From positions 2,170,001 through 2,234,000 of the forward strand of contig NZ_CP191258.1 of the NCBI RefSeq assembly GCF_050410795.1: 64,000 bases of DNA, read 5' to 3'. Source of the stretch: Fontivita pretiosa. GTDB taxonomy: Bacteria > Planctomycetota > Phycisphaerae > Tepidisphaerales > Tepidisphaeraceae. Shown in pieces: positions 46,343 to 54,931 of the stretch. The translations under genes and the position numbers were made by a program. Each line of letters starts with the position of its first letter. The stretch's first letter is position 1. A model generated the notes under the pieces. The model worked only from the letters and a program-made list of their open reading frames with translations, was not told the origin of the DNA and ran no database searches.

Positions 46343-46391
46343 ACCTCGTTACCTTGTCATCTTCCACAACCCCCCAACCCTCGAGACACCC

Positions 46392-47036
46392 ATGCAACCC
46401 TTCGCCACCGACTCCGACCTTCTGCACTGGGAGCCTGGCCTGCTGCGCGACGCGGCGGCCGTGGCGCAGACGCTGCTCAGCGGCACGGGCACGCTGGCCG
46501 GCACCACCTTCACCATCGCCTCCGGCTCGCTGCTGGATGCCCATATCGCGCCCGAGCACGTGATCACGATCGGCTCGCCCATCGACAGCAGCTTCCAGAT
46601 CGTCTCCGTGGATGACGCCAGCAACCTCACCCTCAGCGTCATCGACACGGCCCTTGACCCTGACAATGGCCCGGCCCAGCCGTGGGCGCCGTTCAGCGGT
46701 TCCAACCTGGGCTACGCGATCCGCACGTTCTGGCCGCAGCGGCGAATCGTCAGCGAGCTGCTGCTTCAGGCGGCGGGGGTGAAGCCACAGAACGCGGCGT
46801 CGATCCTCAACCGCGACGTGCTTCGCCGTCCCTGCGTGCTCGGCTCGCTGCACCTGGTCTACACCGCCCTCTCCGCCGCCGCCACCGAACCGCTGCCGCT
46901 GCTGAATCGTGCCGAGATGTACGAGCGGCTGTACCGTCGCGCCTTGCGCAACACCGCCGTCGATATCGATCTGGATGGTGATGGCGTGTTCGACACCAGA
47001 CGCACGCTGAACGTGCTGAAGCTCATCAGGACCTGA
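46392..47036 (+). CDS. capsid-operon protein of unknown function (possible head completion protein)
   Basis: 214 residues, start ATG 46392. Beta-rich N-terminal half (LAGTTFTIASGSLLDAHIAP, FQIVSVDDASNLTLSVID). The C-terminal half has helices (RRIVSELLLQAAGVKPQNA, NRAEMYERLYRRALRNTAVD) and an acidic calcium-like loop (DLDGDGVFDTRR). The place after capsid suggests a head-tail connector or completion role. No family identified. Confidence 0.7.
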   Translation: MQPFATDSDLLHWEPGLLRDAAAVAQTLLSGTGTLAGTTFTIASGSLLDAHIAPEHVITIGSPIDSSFQIVSVDDASNLTLSVIDTALDPDNGPAQPWAPFSGSNLGYAIRTFWPQRRIVSELLLQAAGVKPQNAASILNRDVLRRPCVLGSLHLVYTALSAAATEPLPLLNRAEMYERLYRRALRNTAVDIDLDGDGVFDTRRTLNVLKLIRT

Positions 47037-47061
47037 GACGATCTCACTCACCCCCGAATCC

Positions 47062-47334
47062 ATGCTCCTTCTTCTGCAACAAGACCTTTCTCCCGCACTG
47101 GATCAGCTTACCAACCTGGGCGTCGCCGGGTTCATGGGCGTCATGTGGCTGTGGGAACGTCGCACCAGCCGACAACGCGAAGAGCAGATCGACGAAGCTC
47201 ACGCGCGGATCATGGCCGACCGGGTCCAGCTCGATCAGCTCATCGACGTGGTCCGCACCAACGCCCAGGCCATGACGGAACTGTCGGCCGTCCAGAAGCA
47301 GCTCATGGACGAAATCCGAAAGGAGCGGCCATGA
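47062..47334 (+). CDS. small membrane protein, holin-like
   Basis: 90 residues: short N-terminal helix, one transmembrane segment (LGVAGFMGVMWLWE) and a charged coiled coil (REEQIDEAHARIMADRVQL). This layout resembles BhlA/XhlA-type holin accessory proteins. The stop overlaps the next start (ATGA at 47331-47334). Confidence 0.65.
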   Translation: MLLLLQQDLSPALDQLTNLGVAGFMGVMWLWERRTSRQREEQIDEAHARIMADRVQLDQLIDVVRTNAQAMTELSAVQKQLMDEIRKERP

Positions 47335-47762
47335 AAAACACCATCGCGCTGCTGTTGCCGCTGATCGTGATGGTGCACGGTTGCGTGCCATACGCGCAGG
47401 TGCAGATGGACCTGCTGGAGCAGTCGCGCCGGGGAGTCGTCGAAGTGCATCGCTCGCTGGAGCAGAAGACGGAGCTGATCAAGTCGTATCACGCGCAGCG
47501 TCGCCGGCAGCTTGACGAGGCGTTCGATGCCGATGTGCGACAGCGTGCCGAGTTGACGCCGCAGTGGGTGATCGACGCCCGCCGGGCCTACGCCGCCGCG
47601 ATCGATGTGCTGCACGAAGCCTCCGACGCCAGCGCCCGCGCCGCGGAGATCGACCGCCGCAACCTCGCCGCGATCGATCAGGCCCTTCAGCAGGCGATCT
47701 GGCTCCAGTCCCTACAGCTTCGCTGGCTCAAGCTCAACCGGCAATTCGAGACATCGCCATGA
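47331..47762 (+). CDS. predicted lipoprotein with long helix
   Basis: 143 residues. Signal peptide with lipobox (LLPLIVMVHGC), then an almost entirely helical, charged domain (LEQSRRGVVEVHRSLEQKTE; SDASARAAEIDRRNLAAIDQ). Following a holin-like gene, it could act like an outer-membrane spanin (inference only). 4-bp overlaps link it to both neighbours. Confidence 0.65.
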   Translation: MKNTIALLLPLIVMVHGCVPYAQVQMDLLEQSRRGVVEVHRSLEQKTELIKSYHAQRRRQLDEAFDADVRQRAELTPQWVIDARRAYAAAIDVLHEASDASARAAEIDRRNLAAIDQALQQAIWLQSLQLRWLKLNRQFETSP

Positions 47763-48013
47763 ACAGCATCGACCTCAAGGAACAGGTGCGCGTCGCGATC
47801 CGCAGCGAATGGTCGCGTTTCGAGCAGGAGCACCCGCACCTGGCGGCCGCGATTGATCAGGAGATTCTGATCGAGCAGGCCGCCCGCGCGATCGCCGATG
47901 ATTCCGAATATCAGCAGACGATGGCGCAAGCAGCGGCCGCGGGGATGATCGCATCTGGCGCAAGCGACCTGATCCGGCGGCTGGTCGGCAGGTTCCTGCG
48001 CGAGCTGTTCTGA
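47759..48013 (+). CDS. small helical protein ending the capsid operon
   Basis: 84 residues, ATG 47759 overlapping the previous stop as ATGA. Amphipathic helices (DLKEQVRVAIRSEWSRFEQE) and an Ala-rich segment (MAQAAAAGMIASGASDLIRR). No family recognised. Last gene before argH. Confidence 0.6.
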   Translation: MNSIDLKEQVRVAIRSEWSRFEQEHPHLAAAIDQEILIEQAARAIADDSEYQQTMAQAAAAGMIASGASDLIRRLVGRFLRELF

Positions 48014-48132
48014 GCCACGGATACCCCTCTGCGCCCGTACTCAGGCAGAGGCACCCGTTCTCCCTCCCCCGGTACGCCGGGGGCGGGGACGGCAGGCGCG
48101 AGAGTCTCTCATGCCGGACGCGAATGGTGCAC

Positions 48133-48166
48133 AGTCCCATCCGCGTTCATCTGCGCTCATCTGCGG
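48133..48166 (+). repeat. dispersed CATCTGCG-type intergenic repeat
   Basis: CCGCGTTCATCTGCG followed by CTCATCTGCGGAT, similar to the right arm of the palindrome at 26614-26640. It sits immediately before the argH -10 box. Confidence 0.5.
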
Positions 48167-48167
48167 A

Positions 48168-48173
48168 TACAAT
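48168..48173 (+). promoter_or_regulatory. -10 box of argH
   Basis: TACAAT ends 7 nt before ATG 48181; no Shine-Dalgarno. Leaderless arrangement. Confidence 0.5.
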
Positions 48174-48180
48174 TCGGCAC

Positions 48181-49644
48181 ATGAGCCAAGCCAAACCACA
48201 CGAGAAATCCTGGCAGGCGCGGATCTCCGAGCCGACTGACGCGCTGGCGCAGCAGTTTGTCGAGTCGATCAGCTACGACTGGCGGCTGTACAAACACGAC
48301 ATCGCCGGCTCGATCGCCCACGCGACCATGCTGGCCAGGGTGGGATTGATCAGCGACGCCGAGCGGGATGCGATCATCGACGGACTGAAAAGCATCGAGC
48401 GCGACATCGAGGCCGGAAACTTCAAGTTCGACATCGCCTACGAAGACATCCACATGGCCATCGAGGCCGAGTTGATCAAGCGGATCGGCGAGCCTGGGCG
48501 CAAGCTGCATACGGGGCGGAGCCGGAATGACCAGGTGGCGACGGACCTGCTCGTGTGGCTCAATTGGGCGGCATGCAAGATCACCTCCCTGCTGGGCGAT
48601 CTGTGCCGGGCCTTTGTTGCCCTTGCCGAGCGATCCAAGACAGTCGTGATGCCTTCGTACACGCATCTTCAGCGGGCGCAGCCGATCAGTGCGGGCGCGG
48701 AGGCGTTGGCGTGGTGCGCCATGTTCGACCGCGATCGATGCCGGATCGGCAACCTCTTCGAGCACCTGGATTCGATCCCGCTCGGCAGTGGAGCGATCGC
48801 AGGCACTTCTCTTGCTCTGGACCGTGTCACTGCGATCGAGTGCGAGGGACTCGAACCGTATGGCGGTGTGAGGGAGCATCCGCTGGACACACCGGTGCGA
48901 AGCAGCATCGAGCTGACTGCATCTCGCGACGCTGCCTGCGACGTGACATTCCGCCTTGCCATGATCGCCCAGCACCTGTCCCGCTGGGCCGAGCAGTGGA
49001 TCATCTACATGTCGCAGGAGTTCGGCTTCATCCGGATCGCCGACCGTTACACCACCGGCAGCTCGATGATGCCTCAGAAGCGCAACCCCGACATGCTGGA
49101 GCTGATCCGCGGGCGGTGCGGGAACGTCTATGGCGACCTGTTTGCGCTGATGACGATCCTCAAAGGGCTGCCCATCGGCTACAACCGCGATCTCCAGGAG
49201 GACAAGCGCATCGTCTTCCGCGCCTACGACACGGTCAGCAGTTGCCTGACCATGGCCGCCGCGATCGTCAACAGCGCCGAGTACGTCAAGGAGAACATCG
49301 AGCCGACGCTGGACCGTGGGTTCCTGGACGCGACGAGCCTGGCGGAGTATCTCGTGACCAAGGGCATTCCTTTCCGCACCGCGCATCAGATCGTCGGTAC
49401 GCTGGTGAAGCGCTGTGAGGAGAGCGGCCGCTACAAGCTCTCGCAGCTTTCCGTTGACGAAATGAACCGGGTAGTGAGCGATGTCCTTCGCAGCCACGGC
49501 CGCGAGCCGGTGGTGCTGAGCGATGAAGTGTATACGTGCCTGGGCGCCCACAACGTGGTGAAGCGTTACCGCAGCGCCGGCGCCGCGGGAGGCAAACCCT
49601 TCGAGGAACAACTGCAGGCGTGGAAAAAGAGACTGGGGATGTGA
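48181..49644 (+). CDS. argH: argininosuccinate lyase
   Basis: 487 residues; cleaves argininosuccinate to arginine and fumarate. Fumarase/aspartase superfamily signatures: DIHMAIEAELIKRIGEPGRK, LHTGRSRNDQVATDL, YTHLQRAQPISAG and the mobile loop GSSMMPQKRNPD near residue 297. ATG 48181 is decided by the -10 spacing and homology start; the frame is open to 48124. It stands apart from other arg genes. Confidence 0.97.
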   Translation: MSQAKPHEKSWQARISEPTDALAQQFVESISYDWRLYKHDIAGSIAHATMLARVGLISDAERDAIIDGLKSIERDIEAGNFKFDIAYEDIHMAIEAELIKRIGEPGRKLHTGRSRNDQVATDLLVWLNWAACKITSLLGDLCRAFVALAERSKTVVMPSYTHLQRAQPISAGAEALAWCAMFDRDRCRIGNLFEHLDSIPLGSGAIAGTSLALDRVTAIECEGLEPYGGVREHPLDTPVRSSIELTASRDAACDVTFRLAMIAQHLSRWAEQWIIYMSQEFGFIRIADRYTTGSSMMPQKRNPDMLELIRGRCGNVYGDLFALMTILKGLPIGYNRDLQEDKRIVFRAYDTVSSCLTMAAAIVNSAEYVKENIEPTLDRGFLDATSLAEYLVTKGIPFRTAHQIVGTLVKRCEESGRYKLSQLSVDEMNRVVSDVLRSHGREPVVLSDEVYTCLGAHNVVKRYRSAGAAGGKPFEEQLQAWKKRLGM

Positions 49645-49739
49645 AGGCTCAGATGGGCACTGGGCGCGGATGTTCTCAATCTCAAACTGTCTGTTACTTC
49701 TCGTCTGGATCCCGCAACGCCCCGCCGAGCTGAGCACAT

Positions 49740-50321
49740 CTACCGGCTGGCCAGCTCCGGCGCCAGCACCTGTTCCACTGCCCGTACTTTGTCTTCCAGG
49801 TTTGCGAACACGCCGATGCGCCTGAGGTTCGGATGTAAAGACCACAGCACAAGCAGGAGCTTGCCGCTGGCGACGGCGGCTTGGGCGCTTTCGAATCTAC
49901 AGAAGTTGCTTGCCTGGCCGTCGTACAGGCCCATCGCGGCGCAGGTCTGCATCCAGATGACCATGTCGTAGCGCGCCAGCTCCTGCTGCAGAGACGAACC
50001 CAGGTCCGGCCAATACGCATCCGGCCCGTCGGGCCAGTAGGCCGCGCCGTCGATCGTGCCGCGGTCCAGCAGCAGGACCTTATCCGGATGCTCGCGGGCG
50101 AAACGGTTTTCCTGCTCGACCTGAAGATGATAGATGCGCCGCTGCACGTCCCGCCGGCCCGGGATGTCCAGCCGGTCCCAGCGCGTGCCCAGCGCCTGGT
50201 AGACCTGCGTGGCGGCTTCAGGGACGCACACGATCCTGTCGGGATAGCGTTGGGCGATGCGACGGGAGACGACGGTCTTTCCCGCCCCCGGCCCGCCGGT
50301 CAGCACGACTCGTCGAAACAT
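49740..50321 (-). CDS. AAA_28-type P-loop ATPase/kinase
   Basis: 193 residues. Walker A GGPGAGKT at residues 9-16 and VLLLDRGTIDGAAYW as Walker B/lid region; FREE-like EQENRFAREHPDK precedes it. The family resembles NadR-type and Ttd14-like nucleotide kinases. ATG 50321 is preferred over ATG 50327 because a TACACT box (50329-50334) ends 7 nt before it; translation from 50327 would begin before the predicted RNA 5' end. Confidence 0.82.
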   Translation of the reverse strand: MFRRVVLTGGPGAGKTVVSRRIAQRYPDRIVCVPEAATQVYQALGTRWDRLDIPGRRDVQRRIYHLQVEQENRFAREHPDKVLLLDRGTIDGAAYWPDGPDAYWPDLGSSLQQELARYDMVIWMQTCAAMGLYDGQASNFCRFESAQAAVASGKLLLVLWSLHPNLRRIGVFANLEDKVRAVEQVLAPELASR

Positions 50322-50328
50322 TGCCATC

Positions 50329-50334
50329 AGTGTA
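50329..50334 (-). promoter_or_regulatory. -10 box of AAA ATPase gene
   Basis: TACACT on the minus strand, 7 nt before ATG 50321 and only 1 nt before ATG 50327. This decides the start codon in favour of 50321. Confidence 0.4.
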
Positions 50335-50366
50335 GCTTGGCCGCAGAATGGGGTGAATCAGCGTCC

Positions 50367-50948
50367 ATGCCCTGGATCATCGACTATCCGATCGTCCTTG
50401 AGCAGATGCGCGAGCTGAAGCTCCGCAGCCTGTACTACAACAGCGGCGCGTTCGGCTTTCCCGCCGACGTGCGCACGTATTCGATCGGGTGGGTCGGCCC
50501 GCCCGACCAAACCATCCGCCCCGAGGCGCGGCCACTCACCCGGCAGGTTCCCCAGCCGTACGAGTCGAACCTGGCGCGACTGCTCGTCGGCGCCTGGCAG
50601 GACATCTTCCCCGGTCGAATCTGGGTCATGCCCGCCAGTCACTGGGCCTACGAGCTGGACTTCGGCAGCAAAGACTGGATGCCAGCGGTGCTGGAGCATA
50701 TCGGGATCGATCCGGGGCTGCTTCAGCGCCGCACCACCGCCGCCGCCATCGAGTTTGCGCAGGATGAATCGGAGCTGCTCGAGCATCTCGTGACGCGCCT
50801 GCTGGAAATGCTCCAGCAGAGCGACTTCGCAATCGCCTTCCCCCGCCGCCGGGTCGTCTGTTTACTGCACCATCACAAGCAGATCTGGTGGACGGTGGCC
50901 GAGGAGCAGACGTGCGCCCGGCTCGATGCGCTTGTGCAAAGCGATTGA
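50367..50948 (+). CDS. conserved-looking hypothetical protein
   Basis: 193 residues with uniform coding-type composition. Aromatic-rich N terminus (IIDYPIVLEQMRELKLRSLY; ASHWAYELDFGSKDWMPAVL). It ends in FPRRRVVCLLHHHKQIWWTV, a His-rich strand. No family recognised and no signal peptide. Divergent from the AAA gene with a short shared spacer. Confidence 0.7.
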   Translation: MPWIIDYPIVLEQMRELKLRSLYYNSGAFGFPADVRTYSIGWVGPPDQTIRPEARPLTRQVPQPYESNLARLLVGAWQDIFPGRIWVMPASHWAYELDFGSKDWMPAVLEHIGIDPGLLQRRTTAAAIEFAQDESELLEHLVTRLLEMLQQSDFAIAFPRRRVVCLLHHHKQIWWTVAEEQTCARLDALVQSD

Positions 50949-51012
50949 TCGTCGGACGGCGGCCATCCCCAATCCCCAGCCCACATTCAACAGTCAACCA
51001 TCTCCACCCGCC

Positions 51013-52008
51013 TTACTCCGGGAAAATCTCGTGCACGAACTTGGCATTGGCCAGCATGTTCGTTTCGGCGCTGGTCGTGCCTTTCAGGCGTGAGCGGGCG
51101 ATGCTCATCCAGCCGCCCCAGCCGATCTCCAGCAGCGCCTCACGGAGCTTGCGGAAGTCGATCAGCCCATCGCCAAGCCGGCGCTCGAAGGTTTCCGGCG
51201 GAACCGAACCCTGCTCCAGGTGCAGCGCGCAGATGCGGTCCTTGCCCAGATCGCGGATGTCCTTGTACGCATCATATTTGAACTCCAGCGCGCGCCCCGG
51301 GTTGTAGTAGGCCTGCACGTTGGGCGAGCCGACGTCGTCCAGGAACCGCCGATACCCGTCGCCGTCGAGGTTCGACTCGACGCCCAGGATCACGCCCGCC
51401 TTTTCCGCCTGTGGCGCGACCTTCCTGAAGATCTCGACAGTTCGCTTCCACACGCCGGCATGTTCCGGCTCGGCCAGCGTGCCGTCTTTGGCCATCAGCG
51501 GCATCATCCCCACCTTCACGTTCATCTTCACCAGCGTGTCCACCCACTCCTCGGCCATCTCGACAGGCTTGGGCAGATCGGGAAAGACCCAGGCATACAT
51601 CGCGAAGAACGCCAGGGAAGCGATTTCCACGCCCGTGGCGCGCGAGGCTTCCAGGAACTGCTGCCGCACGGCCGGGTCGCGCAGCTTGTTGGTGAACTCG
51701 CGGCTGCCATCCGGCAGCCTTTTCATGCTCCCCATGTCCACGCTCACGCCGTCCAGCCCCGCCTTTTTTGCGATCGTGAACGCCTGAATGTTCTGCCGGC
51801 GGTTGTTGAGGAACAGGTCATCGCCGGCGACTTTGAACCGCTTGTTGGCGCGCGGCGCGGGCGCCGTGGCCGGCGCGTCGGCAGCGAGCGGAGCGGTCGC
51901 CGGCTCCTGCGCCATCAGCCACTGCATCGCTGGCGATAAGCCCGCCGCCAACCCGATCGCCGACGCCAGCACCTGCCGGCGACTCACTTCCCGCTGCTGC
52001 AATTCCAT
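51013..52008 (-). CDS. Tat-exported sugar phosphate isomerase/epimerase-like protein
   Basis: 331 residues. A twin-arginine signal (SRRQVLASAIGLAAG) precedes an AP-endonuclease-2-type TIM barrel (about 60-325; GVILGVESNLDGDGYRRFLD, RICALHLEQGS). GGAGGT upstream of ATG 52008. Exported members are abundant in planctomycetes; the metal site seems less conserved than in the other two copies in this window. Substrate unknown. Confidence 0.87.
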   Translation of the reverse strand: MELQQREVSRRQVLASAIGLAAGLSPAMQWLMAQEPATAPLAADAPATAPAPRANKRFKVAGDDLFLNNRRQNIQAFTIAKKAGLDGVSVDMGSMKRLPDGSREFTNKLRDPAVRQQFLEASRATGVEIASLAFFAMYAWVFPDLPKPVEMAEEWVDTLVKMNVKVGMMPLMAKDGTLAEPEHAGVWKRTVEIFRKVAPQAEKAGVILGVESNLDGDGYRRFLDDVGSPNVQAYYNPGRALEFKYDAYKDIRDLGKDRICALHLEQGSVPPETFERRLGDGLIDFRKLREALLEIGWGGWMSIARSRLKGTTSAETNMLANAKFVHEIFPE

Positions 52009-52113
52009 GGTTGCACCTCCAAACAGATTGCCTTGAGCATGAACCCCACAGCCCTAAACCAAGCCGTCGCGTCCGCAAGGCTGCGTCTGCGGCCCGGTAT
52101 TTCGCCGCCGCGA

Positions 52114-53709
52114 TCAATCGATTCGCTGAATGCGCAGCGCGATGTACGGTTTGCCGGGCAGCTTGATCTTCAACGGTGGTTCTTCGCCAATCGTCGCGAC
52201 CTGCTCCAGCGGCGTGATCGTCATGTTCCACGTGTCCAGCACGTCAATTCGGAACCGGGTTGCGGAGCGGATCCGCCCGCGCGGAAGCTGCAAGGTCCAC
52301 TCCGTTGGCGAGGACTTGCCGAAATAGATCAGGTAGTACTGCCCGTACTGCCCGGCCATGCCCTGGGTTTCGTCCTGCGGCTCGATGGGCGTGAGTCCTT
52401 CCGCCGGCGCGCTGGCCAGAATCTGCTTAAGGAACGCGATGCGCTGGGGGCTTTGGCCGACCAGCTTGCCGCCGCGCGAGATCCATCGCACCCCCGGCTC
52501 GCTGGCGAAGGTCTCTCCGTGGGCCGCATACGTCCCGCCCACCGTCGCTACCCAGAAGCGGTAAACCATCTCTTCGCCGCTGAGCCGGCCCCAGCCGTCG
52601 GGGATGTCTCCCTCGTATTTCGGCTCGTCGAAGATCACAGGCTTTCGGCTGAGTTGCCTGTAGATCACCGGCCGGCCAAAACCGGTCACGCCCAGTTCGC
52701 TCTGCACGCTCAGGTGTGTGACCCAGGGCTTGAAGAAGTCGTAGTATCGTCGCATCTGGTGCACCGAGCGCAGGTGCCCGTAAGGATCTTCGCTTTGGAT
52801 GATCTGGAAGAAGCGGTCCCAGTCGGCATCGCGCTTGGTGCGAATGGCGTCGAACTCGTTGGCCAGCGACCACCAGACGTTCCGGTACGCCGAGAAGCGG
52901 GCGACAACGTAGCGCACGTAGCGGTCGTCGGCCGATTCCGGCATGCGGTCAAAGCCGGTTCGTCCGCCGTCACGGTTGTGGAACAGGATCAGCTCCGCCT
53001 CGATCCCCATGTCGCGCAGTTGTCCCAGCCGTTTCTCAATAGCCTGGAAGAATCGGGGGTCGAATCGCGAAAAGTCCCAGCTCTGATCTTCATTCTGCTG
53101 GAACGGAAAGAAGCGGGGAACGTTGTCCCGGCCCCAGGCGATCGGCAGCACCATCATCCGGATGCGATTGAACGGCAGTTGCCGCAACGACTCCAGCGTC
53201 TGCTCCTGAAGCGCTTCGGACTGCTGGTTCACCCAGCCGTACAGCGTGGTAGTGATCGGATGATACGGGGTGCCGTCGGCGTAGGCGAAGTGATACGTGT
53301 TGCGCACCACGACCGGCCCGTGATTGCCGGGGGTCGAGGCTTTGGTGCAGGTGAATTGTCCGCGTCGTCCGGAAAGCTCAGGCAAGTCGCTGCTGGTCTG
53401 GTAAGTCCAGACACCCGGCTCCGGCGGCATGAAGCGCACGCGCCATACGCCCTGGCCGTCGTAGAATCCGCGCGCCTCGATCGCGCGCTGCCCGAGCGTG
53501 AACTTCGCCGACAGTTGCACATCAAACGGATTGCCCTCGGTGGACCCGGGCAGCACAAGCTCGAAGATATCCCACTGCTCGACGGCGGGCTGGACCTGCG
53601 ACTGCCCGGTGGCTGGCAGAGTCTGGGCCAAAGCCGCCGGCGCAGAGCAAACGATTGCTGCCAGCACACAACTCATCCACGCCGCCAGACCGCAGGCCGC
53701 ATTCCGCAT
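52114..53709 (-). CDS. exported DUF5060/DUF4038 glycosidase-like protein
   Basis: 531 residues with a signal peptide (MSCVLAAIVCSAPAALAQ). A DUF5060 beta-sandwich (about 45-130; ARGFYDGQGVWRVRFMPPEP) leads to a DUF4038 (beta/alpha)8 barrel (about 150-420; YGWVNQQSEALQEQTL, WWSLANEFDAI with acid/base Glu candidate, VIFDEPKYEGDIP with nucleophile candidate). A C-terminal beta domain ends it. Members are GH-like enzymes on plant or microbial glycans; specificity not predictable. Confidence 0.87.
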   Translation of the reverse strand: MRNAACGLAAWMSCVLAAIVCSAPAALAQTLPATGQSQVQPAVEQWDIFELVLPGSTEGNPFDVQLSAKFTLGQRAIEARGFYDGQGVWRVRFMPPEPGVWTYQTSSDLPELSGRRGQFTCTKASTPGNHGPVVVRNTYHFAYADGTPYHPITTTLYGWVNQQSEALQEQTLESLRQLPFNRIRMMVLPIAWGRDNVPRFFPFQQNEDQSWDFSRFDPRFFQAIEKRLGQLRDMGIEAELILFHNRDGGRTGFDRMPESADDRYVRYVVARFSAYRNVWWSLANEFDAIRTKRDADWDRFFQIIQSEDPYGHLRSVHQMRRYYDFFKPWVTHLSVQSELGVTGFGRPVIYRQLSRKPVIFDEPKYEGDIPDGWGRLSGEEMVYRFWVATVGGTYAAHGETFASEPGVRWISRGGKLVGQSPQRIAFLKQILASAPAEGLTPIEPQDETQGMAGQYGQYYLIYFGKSSPTEWTLQLPRGRIRSATRFRIDVLDTWNMTITPLEQVATIGEEPPLKIKLPGKPYIALRIQRID

Positions 53710-53849
53710 GCTGCTATGTTCGCGCTTCCCGCCGGCAAATCAAGCCGCACGACCGCCCGGCGGCCGAGCAAGGTGAATCGACATGATCGAACCGCTCGGG
53801 CACGTCTTCCACGCCCGGCGATCCGCAATCCCCAATCTGTGATCGGTGG

Positions 53850-54659
53850 CTAGTCCTTCTTCTCCGGGTCATCATCGGTCCCGAAGAAGGTGTCGTTGCC
53901 GTCGTCACCCCACAGCTCATCGACGCCGTCGTCGCCGGAGAGCATGTCATCGCCCGCGCCGCCGCGAATGCTGTCATCCCCCGAGTCTCCGTTGAGCACG
54001 TCGTTGTCGTCGCCGCCGAAGATCGTGTCGTTCTCTCCGCCGCCGGAGATCGAGTCCAATCCCGCGCCGCCGTCGAGGCGGTCGTGCGCTTCCTGGCCCC
54101 AGAGGATGTCATCGCCCGCCGAGCCTTCGAGAATGTCGTTGTCCTTGTTTCCTTCCAGCCAGTCGTTGCCGCTGTCGCCGCGAATGAAGTCACGTCCGGT
54201 TTCGCCCAGAATGCGGTCGTCGTCCAGCCCGCCGTAGAGCAGGTCGTGACCCGCGCCGCCGAAGATCGTATCCAGCCCCGCGTTGCCGACGATGCGGTCG
54301 CGTCCGGCGCCGCCGACGATGCTGTCGTTTCCGCCGCTGCCGTAGATGAAGCTGGTCGTGCGGATCGCGCCGTTGCGCAGGTCGAAGACGATGCGATCAT
54401 TGCCGCCGGCCCCGTTCACCCGGATCATCGTGATGTCCGGAAGGTGAAAGGCCCAGGAGCTGCGATTGATCGTGACATCCAGTCGCGTGGTGATCCTGGG
54501 ATTCAGCGCCAGGGTGATGTTGTCGCCCTTGGACGTGCCGTTGACGTGCAGGACGGAGCCGACGATTGTCGCCGACAGCAGCCGGCGCGGTTCCAGGTCC
54601 TCGATCGCTGCGAAAACGGGTTGCGCGAAAGTCGCTGTGGGGGCGTTGCGGTTCGTCAC
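53850..54659 (-). CDS. RTX-type calcium-binding surface protein with LEPRRLLSA motif
   Basis: 269 residues. IEDLEPRRLLSATIVG near the N terminus is the planctomycete surface-protein motif. Nonapeptide GGxGxDxux repeats fill about residues 115-260 (YGSGGNDSIVGGAGRDRIVG and similar). GTG 54659 is preferred: AGGAG lies 9 nt upstream and the LEPRR motif is then about 25 residues in; the frame is open to ATG 54752. Expected to fold with Ca2+ outside the cytoplasm. Divergent from a larger protein of the same class. Confidence 0.85.
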   Translation of the reverse strand: MTNRNAPTATFAQPVFAAIEDLEPRRLLSATIVGSVLHVNGTSKGDNITLALNPRITTRLDVTINRSSWAFHLPDITMIRVNGAGGNDRIVFDLRNGAIRTTSFIYGSGGNDSIVGGAGRDRIVGNAGLDTIFGGAGHDLLYGGLDDDRILGETGRDFIRGDSGNDWLEGNKDNDILEGSAGDDILWGQEAHDRLDGGAGLDSISGGGENDTIFGGDDNDVLNGDSGDDSIRGGAGDDMLSGDDGVDELWGDDGNDTFFGTDDDPEKKD

Positions 54660-54931
54660 GCGCAGGTCTCCTCTCAGTGTGGTGCTCGTCAAGGGTGTGG
54701 CACAACCGGCCCGCGGCGAAGTATCGGCCACGCCGCTGTCAAACGCAACCAATATTACGGCCGGTGAAGGGCGGTGTTCCGGGTGCTGCTGGCATCGTCA
54801 GATTCCTGCCGTGCAGATTTCCCGTGAATCCGGAAAGAACCGGGGTTCACGAATCGAGCCGGCGGCGCGATGATCCCGGCTTTGAGCCTGGCTCAGGCCG
54901 GCCTGCTCCTGTTGTACGAAGGGAGACACTG

